Shown one piece after another: positions 49,875 through 57,713 of a stretch of 64,000 bases of DNA. The stretch comes from Ectopseudomonas composti (GTDB taxonomy: Bacteria; Pseudomonadota; Gammaproteobacteria; Pseudomonadales; Pseudomonadaceae): positions 62,001 to 126,000 of the forward strand of contig NZ_FOWP01000006.1 of the NCBI RefSeq assembly GCF_900115475.1. The letters are read 5' to 3'. Both the position numbers and the translations under genes were made by a program. Position 1 is the stretch's first letter, and every line of letters starts with the position of its first letter. The notes beneath the pieces were generated by a model. The model did no database searches and was not told the origin of the DNA. It worked only from the letters and a program-made list of their open reading frames with translations.

Positions 49875-50807
49875 TCAGTTGTCGAGTTCGGCAGGGTTGC
49901 TGGTACCGATGGAGGTGTAGCTCGGCCATTGCCGCAGCAGGGTTTCAACGAACTGTTCGGCTGCTGGCGACAGTGAAGAGCCGCGGCGGCGCACCAGGCC
50001 CAGGGTTCGGCTGATCACCGGATCGACCAGCGGGCGGCTGACCAGAATCGGATGATCCTCGGCAGGCATTGCCAGGCTGGGCAGGGCGGCGATACCCAGG
50101 CCGGCCTCGACCATGCCCAGCGATGTCGAAAGATGCTGCACTTCGTAGAACCAGCTCGGGCGCCAGTCGAGATGGGCCAGGCCGTGATCGAGCAGCACGC
50201 GGTTACCACTGAGGCGCCCGACGCCGATCAGGCGATAGTCGCTCAGCTCGCGCCACGCCACCTCCGAGCGTTTGGCCAAGGGATGATCGCGCCGACAGGC
50301 GAGCACGAAGGGCTCGTTGACCAGTGGGGTGAAGTCGATCTCTGCACTCTGCCCGCTCTGCATGTTGATGCCGAAATCCGCCTCGCCACGGATCACCGCT
50401 TCCAGCCCCTCATGGGCACTGAGATCAAGAATGCGGATGCGGATCTTCGGGTACTGCAGGTTGAAGGTGCGGATCACCGTCGGCAGGAAGTAGAAGGCTG
50501 CCGTCGGGATGCAGGCGAGGGTGACCTGGCCGGACTGGCGCTCGGCCAGTTCGCGGATACCGAGAATCGAACGCTCGAAGTCATCCAGCAGGCGCTGCGC
50601 TTTGGGCAGGAAATCCCGGCCTACGGCAGTCAGGCTGACGCGCCGCGTGGTGCGGTCCAGCAGCTGGGTGCCGAGGCTTTCCTCCAGCTTCTGCATGCGC
50701 CGGGTCAGTGCCGGCTGGGACAGGTGGATGGCGTTGGCGGCCTCGTGAAAGTTGCCGAACTCGGCGATTTTCACGAAAGCACGGATGTCTTGCAGTTCGT
50801 AATTCAT
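49875..50807 (-). CDS. LysR-family regulator divergent from the prpF-opr-tct operon (310 aa)
   Basis: HTH region NYELQDIRAFVKIAEFGNFHEAANAIHLSQPALTRRMQKLEE at the N-terminus; complete effector domain. It is transcribed away from the tautomerase/porin/TTT operon across a 212-bp AT-rich spacer and is its probable regulator, sensing a pathway carboxylate. Similar regulators accompany galD-type genes in pseudomonads. ATG 50807 fits the family N-terminus. Confidence 0.85.
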   Translation of the reverse strand: MNYELQDIRAFVKIAEFGNFHEAANAIHLSQPALTRRMQKLEESLGTQLLDRTTRRVSLTAVGRDFLPKAQRLLDDFERSILGIRELAERQSGQVTLACIPTAAFYFLPTVIRTFNLQYPKIRIRILDLSAHEGLEAVIRGEADFGINMQSGQSAEIDFTPLVNEPFVLACRRDHPLAKRSEVAWRELSDYRLIGVGRLSGNRVLLDHGLAHLDWRPSWFYEVQHLSTSLGMVEAGLGIAALPSLAMPAEDHPILVSRPLVDPVISRTLGLVRRRGSSLSPAAEQFVETLLRQWPSYTSIGTSNPAELDN

Positions 50808-51019
50808 GCGCTTGGGTTATCAGTCGTGCGTATTTTTGTTTGAAAGTTAGCAATGAACCCTAGTCTTTCCGTTCAGGACTGGCAAGCGAGGAAATACGAG
50901 TGTGCATTAATGCGTATAGTGGAATAAATATCGAAATATATGCATTTTACAGAATAAATACTCGCTCCTCATAATCGACGCAAAGCAACAATCATCAGTT
51001 TTATTGCGTTGGAGGCATC
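50808..51019. promoter_or_regulatory. Divergent promoter region of the LysR gene and the carboxylate operon
   Basis: AT-rich spacer with TGCATTAATGCGTATA at about 50902-50917, a short dyad (TGCATTAATGC), and ATATATGCATTTTACAGAAT at about 50936. The dyad fits the T-N11-A style of LysR boxes. GGAGG at 51010-51014 is the ribosome-binding site for the gene at 51020. Assignment of the operator is inference. Confidence 0.5.
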
Positions 51020-52096
51020 ATGCGGACGGTACCTTGTGTACTCATGCGAGGCGGTACTTCGAAAGGGCCGGTCTTTCTGGCCAATCATCTGCCCACTGAC
51101 CCGCAGCAGCGCGACGAGGTATTGCTGAGCCTGATGGGCTCGGGCCACGAGCTGGAAATCGACGGCATCGGCGGCGGCAGCCCACAGACCAGCAAGGTCG
51201 CGATCGTCAGTCGTTCGCCGCACCCGGAGGCCGATGTCGACTATCTGTTCGTGCAGGTCATGGTTACCCAGCGCCGCGTCGACACGGCGCCCAATTGCGG
51301 CAACATGCTCTGCGCCATCGGTCCTTTCGCCATCGAACACGGCCTGGTCAATGCCGGTTCGCCGATGACCCGGGTGCGCATCCGCAACCTCAACACCAAC
51401 ACCTTCGTCGATTCCGACGTGATGACCCCGGGCGGTCGCGTGCGCTATGACGGCGACACCGCCATCGACGGTGTGCCCGGTACTGCCGCGCCGATCAAAC
51501 TGACCTTCCTCAATGCCGCTGGCGCCAAGACCGGTCGCCTGCTGCCTACCGGCCGCGCCCGTGACGAGTTCGACGGCGTCGAGGTGACCTGCATCGACAT
51601 GGCCATGCCGATGGTGCTGATGCATGCCGAGGCACTGGGCAAGACCGGCTACGAGTCGCCTGCCGAACTGGATGCCGACAGCGCCTTTCTCCAACGCCTG
51701 GAACGCATTCGCTTGCAAGCCGGCCTGGCCATGGGGCTCGGCGACGTATCGCAGATGGTCATCCCCAAACCGGTACTGCTGGCGCCTGCACGTCATGGAG
51801 GCACGCTGAGCGTGCGTTATTTCATGCCGCACAACTGCCACCGCTCAGTCGCTGCCACTGGTGCTATTGGTCTGGCCACGGCTTGTGCGCTGCCCGGCTG
51901 CGTCGCCCAGGACATCGCGCCCATCGAAGGCGAGGCGCTGGTGCGTTTGGAGCACCCGGGCGGGCAGATCGAGGTTTCCCTGCAGCCTGCCGCTGATGGC
52001 AACCCCGAGAAGTTGCGCGCATCGCTGGTGCGCACGGCCCGTCGTCTGTTCTCGGGCGAGGTGTACATCCCCAGCCTGCGCCGCACCGGCACCTGA
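51020..52096 (+). CDS. PrpF/GalD-type isomerase (4-oxalomesaconate tautomerase-like, 358 aa)
   Basis: PrpF superfamily with a diaminopimelate-epimerase-like fold. Motifs RGGTSKGPVFL at 10-20, DGIGGGSPQTSKVAI at about 48-62, TAPNCGNMLCAIGPFA at about 89-104 with Cys93 as putative base, and MPHNCHRSVAATGA in the C-terminal half. The family includes aconitate isomerase PrpF and P. putida GalD; sequence alone does not choose between them. It leads an operon with an OprD-type porin and a TctCBA importer, so it probably isomerises an imported unsaturated tricarboxylate or a gallate-pathway intermediate. Confidence 0.83.
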   Translation: MRTVPCVLMRGGTSKGPVFLANHLPTDPQQRDEVLLSLMGSGHELEIDGIGGGSPQTSKVAIVSRSPHPEADVDYLFVQVMVTQRRVDTAPNCGNMLCAIGPFAIEHGLVNAGSPMTRVRIRNLNTNTFVDSDVMTPGGRVRYDGDTAIDGVPGTAAPIKLTFLNAAGAKTGRLLPTGRARDEFDGVEVTCIDMAMPMVLMHAEALGKTGYESPAELDADSAFLQRLERIRLQAGLAMGLGDVSQMVIPKPVLLAPARHGGTLSVRYFMPHNCHRSVAATGAIGLATACALPGCVAQDIAPIEGEALVRLEHPGGQIEVSLQPAADGNPEKLRASLVRTARRLFSGEVYIPSLRRTGT

Positions 52097-52135
52097 TTTC
52101 GTTTCACTACAACCACACCCGTAGGGCCAACCACA

Positions 52136-53386
52136 ATGACAAGAAAAAAATCCCTTAGCTGCTCCGTCGTTGGTATGACGGTCATGGCACTGCCTGCAAT
52201 CGGTGCCAACGCAGCCGGCTTCATCGAGGACAGCAAAGCCAGCCTGGAGCTGCGCAACTTCTACCTCAATCGTGACTTTCGCGAGAACGCCGGGCAGAAC
52301 AAGCGCGAAGAGTGGGCGCAGGGCTTCATCCTCAATCTGGAGTCCGGCTACACCCAGGGCACCGTGGGTTTCGGCGTCGATGCCATCGGCATGCTGGGCA
52401 TCAAGCTCGATTCCTCACCGGATCGCAGTGGCACCGACCTGCTGCCGCGCAATAGCCGCAACCGCGCCGAGGACGACTACAGCAAGCTGGGCGTGACCGG
52501 CAAGGTGCGGTTCGCCGAGAGCCAGCTGCGCGTGGGCACGCTGCTGCCGAAGATGCCTTACCTGCAGTACAGCAACGCACGTCTGCTGCCGCAGGTGTTC
52601 GAGGGCTGGCAGGTGCAGAGCAAGGATCTTGAGCGCGCCACCTTCACCCTGGGTGAGATCGACCGCGTGGTGCAGCGCAATGTCTCCGGCTCCGACAAGC
52701 TGACGCTGAACAACAAGAACGGTCGTTTCGGCGGCAGCCCCGAGAGCGACGAGCTGCGTTTCGCTGGCGTCGACTACGCCATCAACCCGCAGTTGCTCGC
52801 CAGCTATCACTACGCCGAACTGAGCGACGTCTACCGCCAGCATTTCCTCGGCCTGCAGCACACCTTGGCGCTGGGGCCTGGCAAGCTGAAAAGCGATCTA
52901 CGCTACTTCAGCAACAGCGAGGCTGGCCGAGAGCTGGTAGGTGACATCGATAACCGCGTCATCAACGGTATGTTCACCTACAGCGTCGCGGGCCACTCCC
53001 TGGGCCTGGCTTACCAGAAGATGCTCGGTGACGATGGCTTCACCTATGTCAACGGGGCCACGCCGTACCTGACCAACTTCCTGCAGATCAACGATTTCGC
53101 CGGTCCTGACCAGCGCTCCTGGCAGCTGCGTTACGACTTCGACTTCGCCACGGTCGGTGTGCCCGGTTTGACCTTCATGACCCGCTATGTACGCGGCGAC
53201 CAGGTCGACCTGGCGGTCGGCGAAGGGCGCGAGTGGGAACGCAATACCGATATCGCTTACGCCTTTGGCGATGGCCCGCTGAAGAATCTCAAGGTGACCT
53301 GGAGAAACGCCACCTACCGGTCGAGCTTCGTTCGTGATCTGGACGAGAATCGCCTGATCCTGAGTTATATCGTGCCGCTCTGGTAA
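52136..53386 (+). CDS. OprD-family outer-membrane porin (416 aa)
   Basis: Signal peptide ending GANA (about residue 25), then the OprD mature start GFIEDSKASLELRNFYLNRD, the conserved EWAQGFILNLESGYTQGTVG and a C-terminal strand ending LSYIVPLW. OprD-family channels admit specific small carboxylates or basic amino acids. Its place between prpF-like and tctC genes points to the OpdH-like role of passing tricarboxylates across the outer membrane; this is by context. Confidence 0.88.
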   Translation: MTRKKSLSCSVVGMTVMALPAIGANAAGFIEDSKASLELRNFYLNRDFRENAGQNKREEWAQGFILNLESGYTQGTVGFGVDAIGMLGIKLDSSPDRSGTDLLPRNSRNRAEDDYSKLGVTGKVRFAESQLRVGTLLPKMPYLQYSNARLLPQVFEGWQVQSKDLERATFTLGEIDRVVQRNVSGSDKLTLNNKNGRFGGSPESDELRFAGVDYAINPQLLASYHYAELSDVYRQHFLGLQHTLALGPGKLKSDLRYFSNSEAGRELVGDIDNRVINGMFTYSVAGHSLGLAYQKMLGDDGFTYVNGATPYLTNFLQINDFAGPDQRSWQLRYDFDFATVGVPGLTFMTRYVRGDQVDLAVGEGREWERNTDIAYAFGDGPLKNLKVTWRNATYRSSFVRDLDENRLILSYIVPLW

Positions 53387-53427
53387 TGCATCGGCTGTAC
53401 ATACAAGACCAATAAGAGGAACCCATC

Positions 53428-54408
53428 ATGATCACCTGCTCTCTCCGCCGTATTCTGCCGCTGTCCCTCGCTGTATTGCTCGCCAGCGGTTCGGTACTGG
53501 CGGGCGAACCCTCCCGTCCAGAGTGCATCGCGCCGAGCAAACCGGGCGGCGGTTTCGACCTGACCTGCAAGCTGGCCCAGGCCGGTTTCAAGGACGAAGG
53601 CCTGCTCAAGGCGCCGATGCGCGTTACCTACATGCCCGGCGGCATTGGCGCCGTGGCCTACAACTCCATCGCCGCCAACCGCCGTGCAGAGTCCGGCACC
53701 CTGGTGGCCTTCTCTGGCGCCTCGCTGCTGAACCTGGCGTTGGGCAAATACGGTCGCTTCGACGAGACCGCAGTGAAGTGGCTGGCTACCGTTGGCAACG
53801 ATTACGGCACCCTGGCAGTACGTGACGACTCGCCTTACAAGAATCTCGACGATGTGGTGCAGGCGCTGAAGAAAGACCCGAAAAGCATCGTGGTTGGAGG
53901 TGGTGGCAGTGTCGGCGGTCAGGGCTGGATGAAGATCGCTCTGCTGGCCCGCGCTGCGGGTGTCGATCCGCGCGATCTGCGTTATGCCGCTTTCGAGGGC
54001 GGCGCCGAGCACTACATGGCGCTGATGGGTGGCCATGTGGATCTGGTCACTGGCAGTGCCAGCGAGATCCGTGCGCAAGAGGGCAACAAGATCCGCACCC
54101 TGGCGATCTTCAGCGAAGAGCGTCTGGACGGTGATCTGGCGTCAATCCCCACCGCTCGCGAGCAGGGTTACGAGATCCAGTGGCCGCTGATTCGCGGTTA
54201 CTTCCTCGGCCCGGATGTGAAAGAGGAAGACGTCGCCTGGTGGAAGGAACGCTTCGCCAAGCTTTCCGCTTCCAGTGACTTCCAGTCCTACCTCGCCGAC
54301 CGCGATGTACTGCCCTACTACGTGACCGGACCGGAGCTGGATGCGCTGGTCAAAAGCCAGGTTGCTGAGTACCGCAAGCTGGGTCGTGAGTTCGGCCTGG
54401 TCGAGTAA
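53428..54408 (+). CDS. tctC: Tripartite tricarboxylate transporter substrate-binding protein TctC (326 aa)
   Basis: Signal peptide MITCSLRRILPLSLAVLLAS with cleavage near SVLA-G. Mature protein opens with the TctC/Bug signature CIAPSKPGGGFDLTCKLA and continues TYMPGGIGAVAYN and GGGSVGGQGWM. It captures a di- or tricarboxylate in the periplasm for the TctAB membrane complex. Followed by tctB and tctA in order, so a complete TTT importer is present. Substrate identity is open. Confidence 0.9.
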   Translation: MITCSLRRILPLSLAVLLASGSVLAGEPSRPECIAPSKPGGGFDLTCKLAQAGFKDEGLLKAPMRVTYMPGGIGAVAYNSIAANRRAESGTLVAFSGASLLNLALGKYGRFDETAVKWLATVGNDYGTLAVRDDSPYKNLDDVVQALKKDPKSIVVGGGGSVGGQGWMKIALLARAAGVDPRDLRYAAFEGGAEHYMALMGGHVDLVTGSASEIRAQEGNKIRTLAIFSEERLDGDLASIPTAREQGYEIQWPLIRGYFLGPDVKEEDVAWWKERFAKLSASSDFQSYLADRDVLPYYVTGPELDALVKSQVAEYRKLGREFGLVE

Positions 54409-54460
54409 CAAGGTTCCCATGCGCCGTCCCTGACGGCGCAGCGTTCTGGAGCGCATCCAC

Positions 54461-54913
54461 ATGCATGACCGTATCTTTGCGGGGGTGACCCTGCTGCTTT
54501 GCTGCATCCTGGGATTTTTCGCCTGGGGCTACAGCGCCCCGTTTGCCTACGAGCCGGTCGGGCCCAAGGCCTTCCCGTTGCTGCTGTTGCTGCTGATCGC
54601 CTTTGGCTGCCTGCAACTGCTGCTCAAGCCGGCCGGCGACGTGCAGGGCGAAGAGCCGCCCTTGAACCGCGAAGTGATGATCAAGGCGCTGGTCTTTCTC
54701 GGCCTGATGATCGGCTACGCCGTGCTGTTCGAATCGCTCGGTTTCATTCCCGCCAGCGTGCTGTTCGGCATCGGTATGGCGCGTCTGTATGGCGGTAACT
54801 GGCTGAACTGCCTGATCAGCGGTGTGGTGTTGGCCATCGGGCTCTACCTGCTGTTCGACAGAGCACTCGCCGTACCGCTGCCGCTTGGCATCCTTTCGAC
54901 CCTGGAGAGCTGA
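54461..54913 (+). CDS. tctB: Tripartite tricarboxylate transporter small membrane subunit TctB (150 aa)
   Basis: About four hydrophobic segments with the TctB pattern GPKAFPLLLLLLIAFGCLQL near residues 36-55 and LGLMIGYAVLFESLGFIPASVLFG in the middle. It is the small inner-membrane partner of TctA. It lies 52 bp after tctC and 4 bp before tctA, so the three are co-transcribed. Confidence 0.88.
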   Translation: MHDRIFAGVTLLLCCILGFFAWGYSAPFAYEPVGPKAFPLLLLLLIAFGCLQLLLKPAGDVQGEEPPLNREVMIKALVFLGLMIGYAVLFESLGFIPASVLFGIGMARLYGGNWLNCLISGVVLAIGLYLLFDRALAVPLPLGILSTLES

Positions 54914-54917
54914 ACCC

Positions 54918-56432
54918 ATGGATACTCTCGGTTATCTCGGCCATGGCTTCGGCGTGGCGCTGAGCCCCTACAACCTCTTGACCGCCTTGTGCGGCACCCT
55001 GATCGGCACGGTCGTCGGCCTGCTGCCTGGCCTGGGCCCGATCAATGGCGTGGCCTTGTTGATTCCGGTCGCCTTCGCCCTCGGGCTACCGCCGGAAACC
55101 GCGCTGATCCTGCTTGCTGCGGTGTACCTGGGCTGTGAATACGGCGGCCGTATTTCCTCGATTCTGCTGAACATCCCCGGCGAAGCCTCTGCGGTGATGA
55201 CCACCCTCGACGGCTACCCGCTCGCCCGCCAGGGCCAAGCCGGTGTCGCACTGTCCCTGTCGGCCTGGAGCTCGTTCATCGGCGGCCTGATCGCCACCGC
55301 TGGCGTCGTGTTGTTCGCGCCGCTGCTGGCCAAGTGGGCGGTCGCGTTCGGCCCTGCCGAATATTTCGTGCTGATGGTGTTCGCCATCACCTGCCTGGCT
55401 GGCATGGCCGGCAACAAACCCTTGAAAACGGCCGTTGCGGCACTGATCGGCCTGCTGCTTTCTTGCGTGGGCATCGATGCCAACAGCGGTGTCTATCGCT
55501 TCACCTTCGGCAGCCTGGGGCTGGCCGATGGCATTCAGTTCGTGGTGCTGGTGCTGGGGCTGTTCTCGGTCAGCGAGCTGCTGGTGTTGCTCGAGCGTAC
55601 CCATCATGGGCAGAAGGCGATCAAGGCCAGCGGGCGCATGCTGTTCAGCGTGAAGGAGGGCAGCTTCGTGCTCGCCACCAACCTGCGTAGCGGCGTGGTC
55701 GGCTTCGTCCTCGGTGTGCTGCCGGGTGCCGGGGCGACGCTGGCCAGCGCGGTCTCCTACATGAGCGAAAAGCGTCTGGCGGTGAAGGACAACAAGTTCG
55801 GCAATGGTGATCTGCGTGGCCTGGCCGCACCGGAAACCGCCAACAGCGCGGCTGCCTGCGGCTCCATGGTGCCGATGCTGACCCTCGGCGTGCCAGGCTC
55901 GGGCACCACTGCGGTGATGCTCGGCGCGCTGACGCTGTACAACATCACGCCGGGGCCGCTGCTGTTCCAGAACCAGCCGGACATCGTCTGGGGCCTGATC
56001 GCGTCGCTGTTCGTCGCCAACATCATGCTCATCATCATGAACGTGCCGATGATCAAGATCTTCACCAAGGTCCTGGCCGTGCCTTACTGGGCGCTGGTGC
56101 CGGCGGTGGCGATCATCACCGCCATCGGTGTGTACGCGGTGCATGCGACCACCTTCGACCTGTACCTGATGATCGCCATCGGCATCTTCGGCTACGTTCT
56201 GCGCAAGCTGGACTTTCCGCTGTCGGCGATTCTTCTCGGCTTCATCCTCGGTGGCATGATGGAGCAGAACCTGCGTCGCGCACTGTCCCTGTCCAGCGGC
56301 GATATCGGTATCCTGTTCGCCAGCCCGATCACCTGGGTGGTCTGGGGCCTGGTGGCAGTGATGATCGTGCTGCCGTTCTGGCGCGCCTGGCGTGTGCGCC
56401 GTCAGCAGGGCCGCGTCGCCAGCGCGGTCTGA
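54918..56432 (+). CDS. tctA: Tripartite tricarboxylate transporter large membrane subunit TctA (504 aa)
   Basis: About 11-12 membrane segments with TctA signatures GTLIGTVVGLLPGLGPINGV (about 26-45), YGGRISSILLNIPGEASAV (about 77-95) and the mirrored C-half motif VPMLTLGVPGSGTTAVMLGAL. It is the ion-coupled permease of the TTT system. ATG 54918 is chosen; an upstream in-frame ATG at 54822 lies inside tctB and is rejected. The dehydrogenase gene follows 14 bp later. Confidence 0.9.
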   Translation: MDTLGYLGHGFGVALSPYNLLTALCGTLIGTVVGLLPGLGPINGVALLIPVAFALGLPPETALILLAAVYLGCEYGGRISSILLNIPGEASAVMTTLDGYPLARQGQAGVALSLSAWSSFIGGLIATAGVVLFAPLLAKWAVAFGPAEYFVLMVFAITCLAGMAGNKPLKTAVAALIGLLLSCVGIDANSGVYRFTFGSLGLADGIQFVVLVLGLFSVSELLVLLERTHHGQKAIKASGRMLFSVKEGSFVLATNLRSGVVGFVLGVLPGAGATLASAVSYMSEKRLAVKDNKFGNGDLRGLAAPETANSAAACGSMVPMLTLGVPGSGTTAVMLGALTLYNITPGPLLFQNQPDIVWGLIASLFVANIMLIIMNVPMIKIFTKVLAVPYWALVPAVAIITAIGVYAVHATTFDLYLMIAIGIFGYVLRKLDFPLSAILLGFILGGMMEQNLRRALSLSSGDIGILFASPITWVVWGLVAVMIVLPFWRAWRVRRQQGRVASAV

Positions 56433-56446
56433 TTCGGAGGGTTGGC

Positions 56447-57394
56447 ATGCGTATCGTGATACAGGATGACTATCAGCGGGTGGTTCAACAGCTCGATTGC
56501 TTCAGCTTGTTGGAAGGCTTCGATGTTCACGTGTATCACGATGCTGTCAGCGATCCAGACGTGCTGGCCGAACGCTTCGCCGATGCCGACGCGCTGGTGC
56601 TGACCCGCGAGCGCACACGCATCGATGCCGCGCTACTGGCACGTTTGCCCGAGCTGAAACTTATCAGCCAGACCGGGCGAGCCGGCCCGCATCTCGACCT
56701 GGAGGCCTGCCGCGAGCGCGGTGTGACCGTCGCCGAGGGCACCGGCTCGCCTATCGCGGCAGCCGAGCTGACCTGGGCATTGATCCTCAATGCCCGACGG
56801 CAGTTGCGCGAGGCCATGAACGGTCTGTATGCCGGGCACTGGCAGGTCAACCTCGGCCAGCGTCTATATGGTCAGACCCTGTGCATCTGGGGTTACGGCA
56901 AGATTGGCCAGCGTCTGGCGCGCTATGCACGCGCGTTCGACATGCGTGTGCTGGTGTGGGGCAGCGAGGCCTCGCGCCAGGCTGCCATCGCTGATGGCTA
57001 CGAGGCCGCATCGACGCGCGAAGCTTTCTTCGAACAGTCCGATATTCTCACTCTCCACCTGCGTCTGGTGCCCGCCACGCGACATTGCGTAAGCGCCGCT
57101 GACCTGGCGCGGATGAAGCCTGACGCCCTGCTGGTCAACACCAGTCGCGCCGAACTGATCGCCCCCGGGGCATTGCTCGCTGCGCTGGACCATGGCCGTC
57201 CTGGCCAGGCCGCGCTGGACGTGTTCGAGCAGGAGCCGATCCTGCAGGCCGATCACCCGTTGCTGACCCACCCGAAAATCCTCTGCACGCCGCACTTGGG
57301 CTACGTTGAAAAGCACAGTTACGAAGCCTACTTCGGCGAGGCATTCGCCAATGTCAGGGCGTTTGCATCGGGCACCACTGCTAAGGGCCTCTAG
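56447..57394 (+). CDS. D-2-hydroxyacid dehydrogenase family protein (315 aa)
   Basis: D-isomer-specific 2-hydroxyacid dehydrogenase. NAD-binding GYGKIGQRLARYARAFDMRV begins at residue 149, catalytic Arg in VNTSRAELI, Glu in VFEQEPIL and His in CTPHLGYVE. Length (315) is usual. It is the last gene of the operon with PrpF-like, OprD, TctCBA products and likely reduces or oxidises a hydroxy-carboxylate of that pathway. GGAGG lies 8 bases before the ATG. Confidence 0.87.
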   Translation: MRIVIQDDYQRVVQQLDCFSLLEGFDVHVYHDAVSDPDVLAERFADADALVLTRERTRIDAALLARLPELKLISQTGRAGPHLDLEACRERGVTVAEGTGSPIAAAELTWALILNARRQLREAMNGLYAGHWQVNLGQRLYGQTLCIWGYGKIGQRLARYARAFDMRVLVWGSEASRQAAIADGYEAASTREAFFEQSDILTLHLRLVPATRHCVSAADLARMKPDALLVNTSRAELIAPGALLAALDHGRPGQAALDVFEQEPILQADHPLLTHPKILCTPHLGYVEKHSYEAYFGEAFANVRAFASGTTAKGL

Positions 57395-57713
57395 CGCCTC
57401 GCCTGAATCTGAGCATATGCGGCTGACGCAGCCTGCCGTCAGTTTTCTCGTTGCTCTTGGTAGGAGCGTCCGTACGGTAAATTTTCGGTAGTCATGCCGC
57501 TTCTGACTGTGCCGTTTGCGGTGGGCAATGGTTCCTGCCCGCTCCTGCGCGTTCGTTCTGTTGCATCTGGTTATGTGCCAACCGGCTTCAGTTGGTCGCG
57601 ACCTGGCGGATCATGGTTTATAACCCTATGACTGATTCAGCTGCGTTACACATCAAACCCCGAGCCCGCCAGGCAAGCCAGTGAACGACTTATAACGAAA
57701 AAGGATTTGCGCC
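57395..57713. promoter_or_regulatory. 319-bp intergenic region upstream of the autotransporter
   Basis: Contains a half REP (GGTAGGAGCG at about 57460), a TATAAC -10-like box at 57619-57624 and a second at 57691-57696, and AAAGGAT just before the autotransporter ATG. No clear terminator for the preceding operon and no coding potential. Confidence 0.45.

Noticed and set aside
54822..54917. Upstream ATG start for TctA at 54822
   Set aside because: It lies inside tctB in another frame and adds a stretch not seen at the start of TctA proteins; ATG 54918 gives the family N-terminus.
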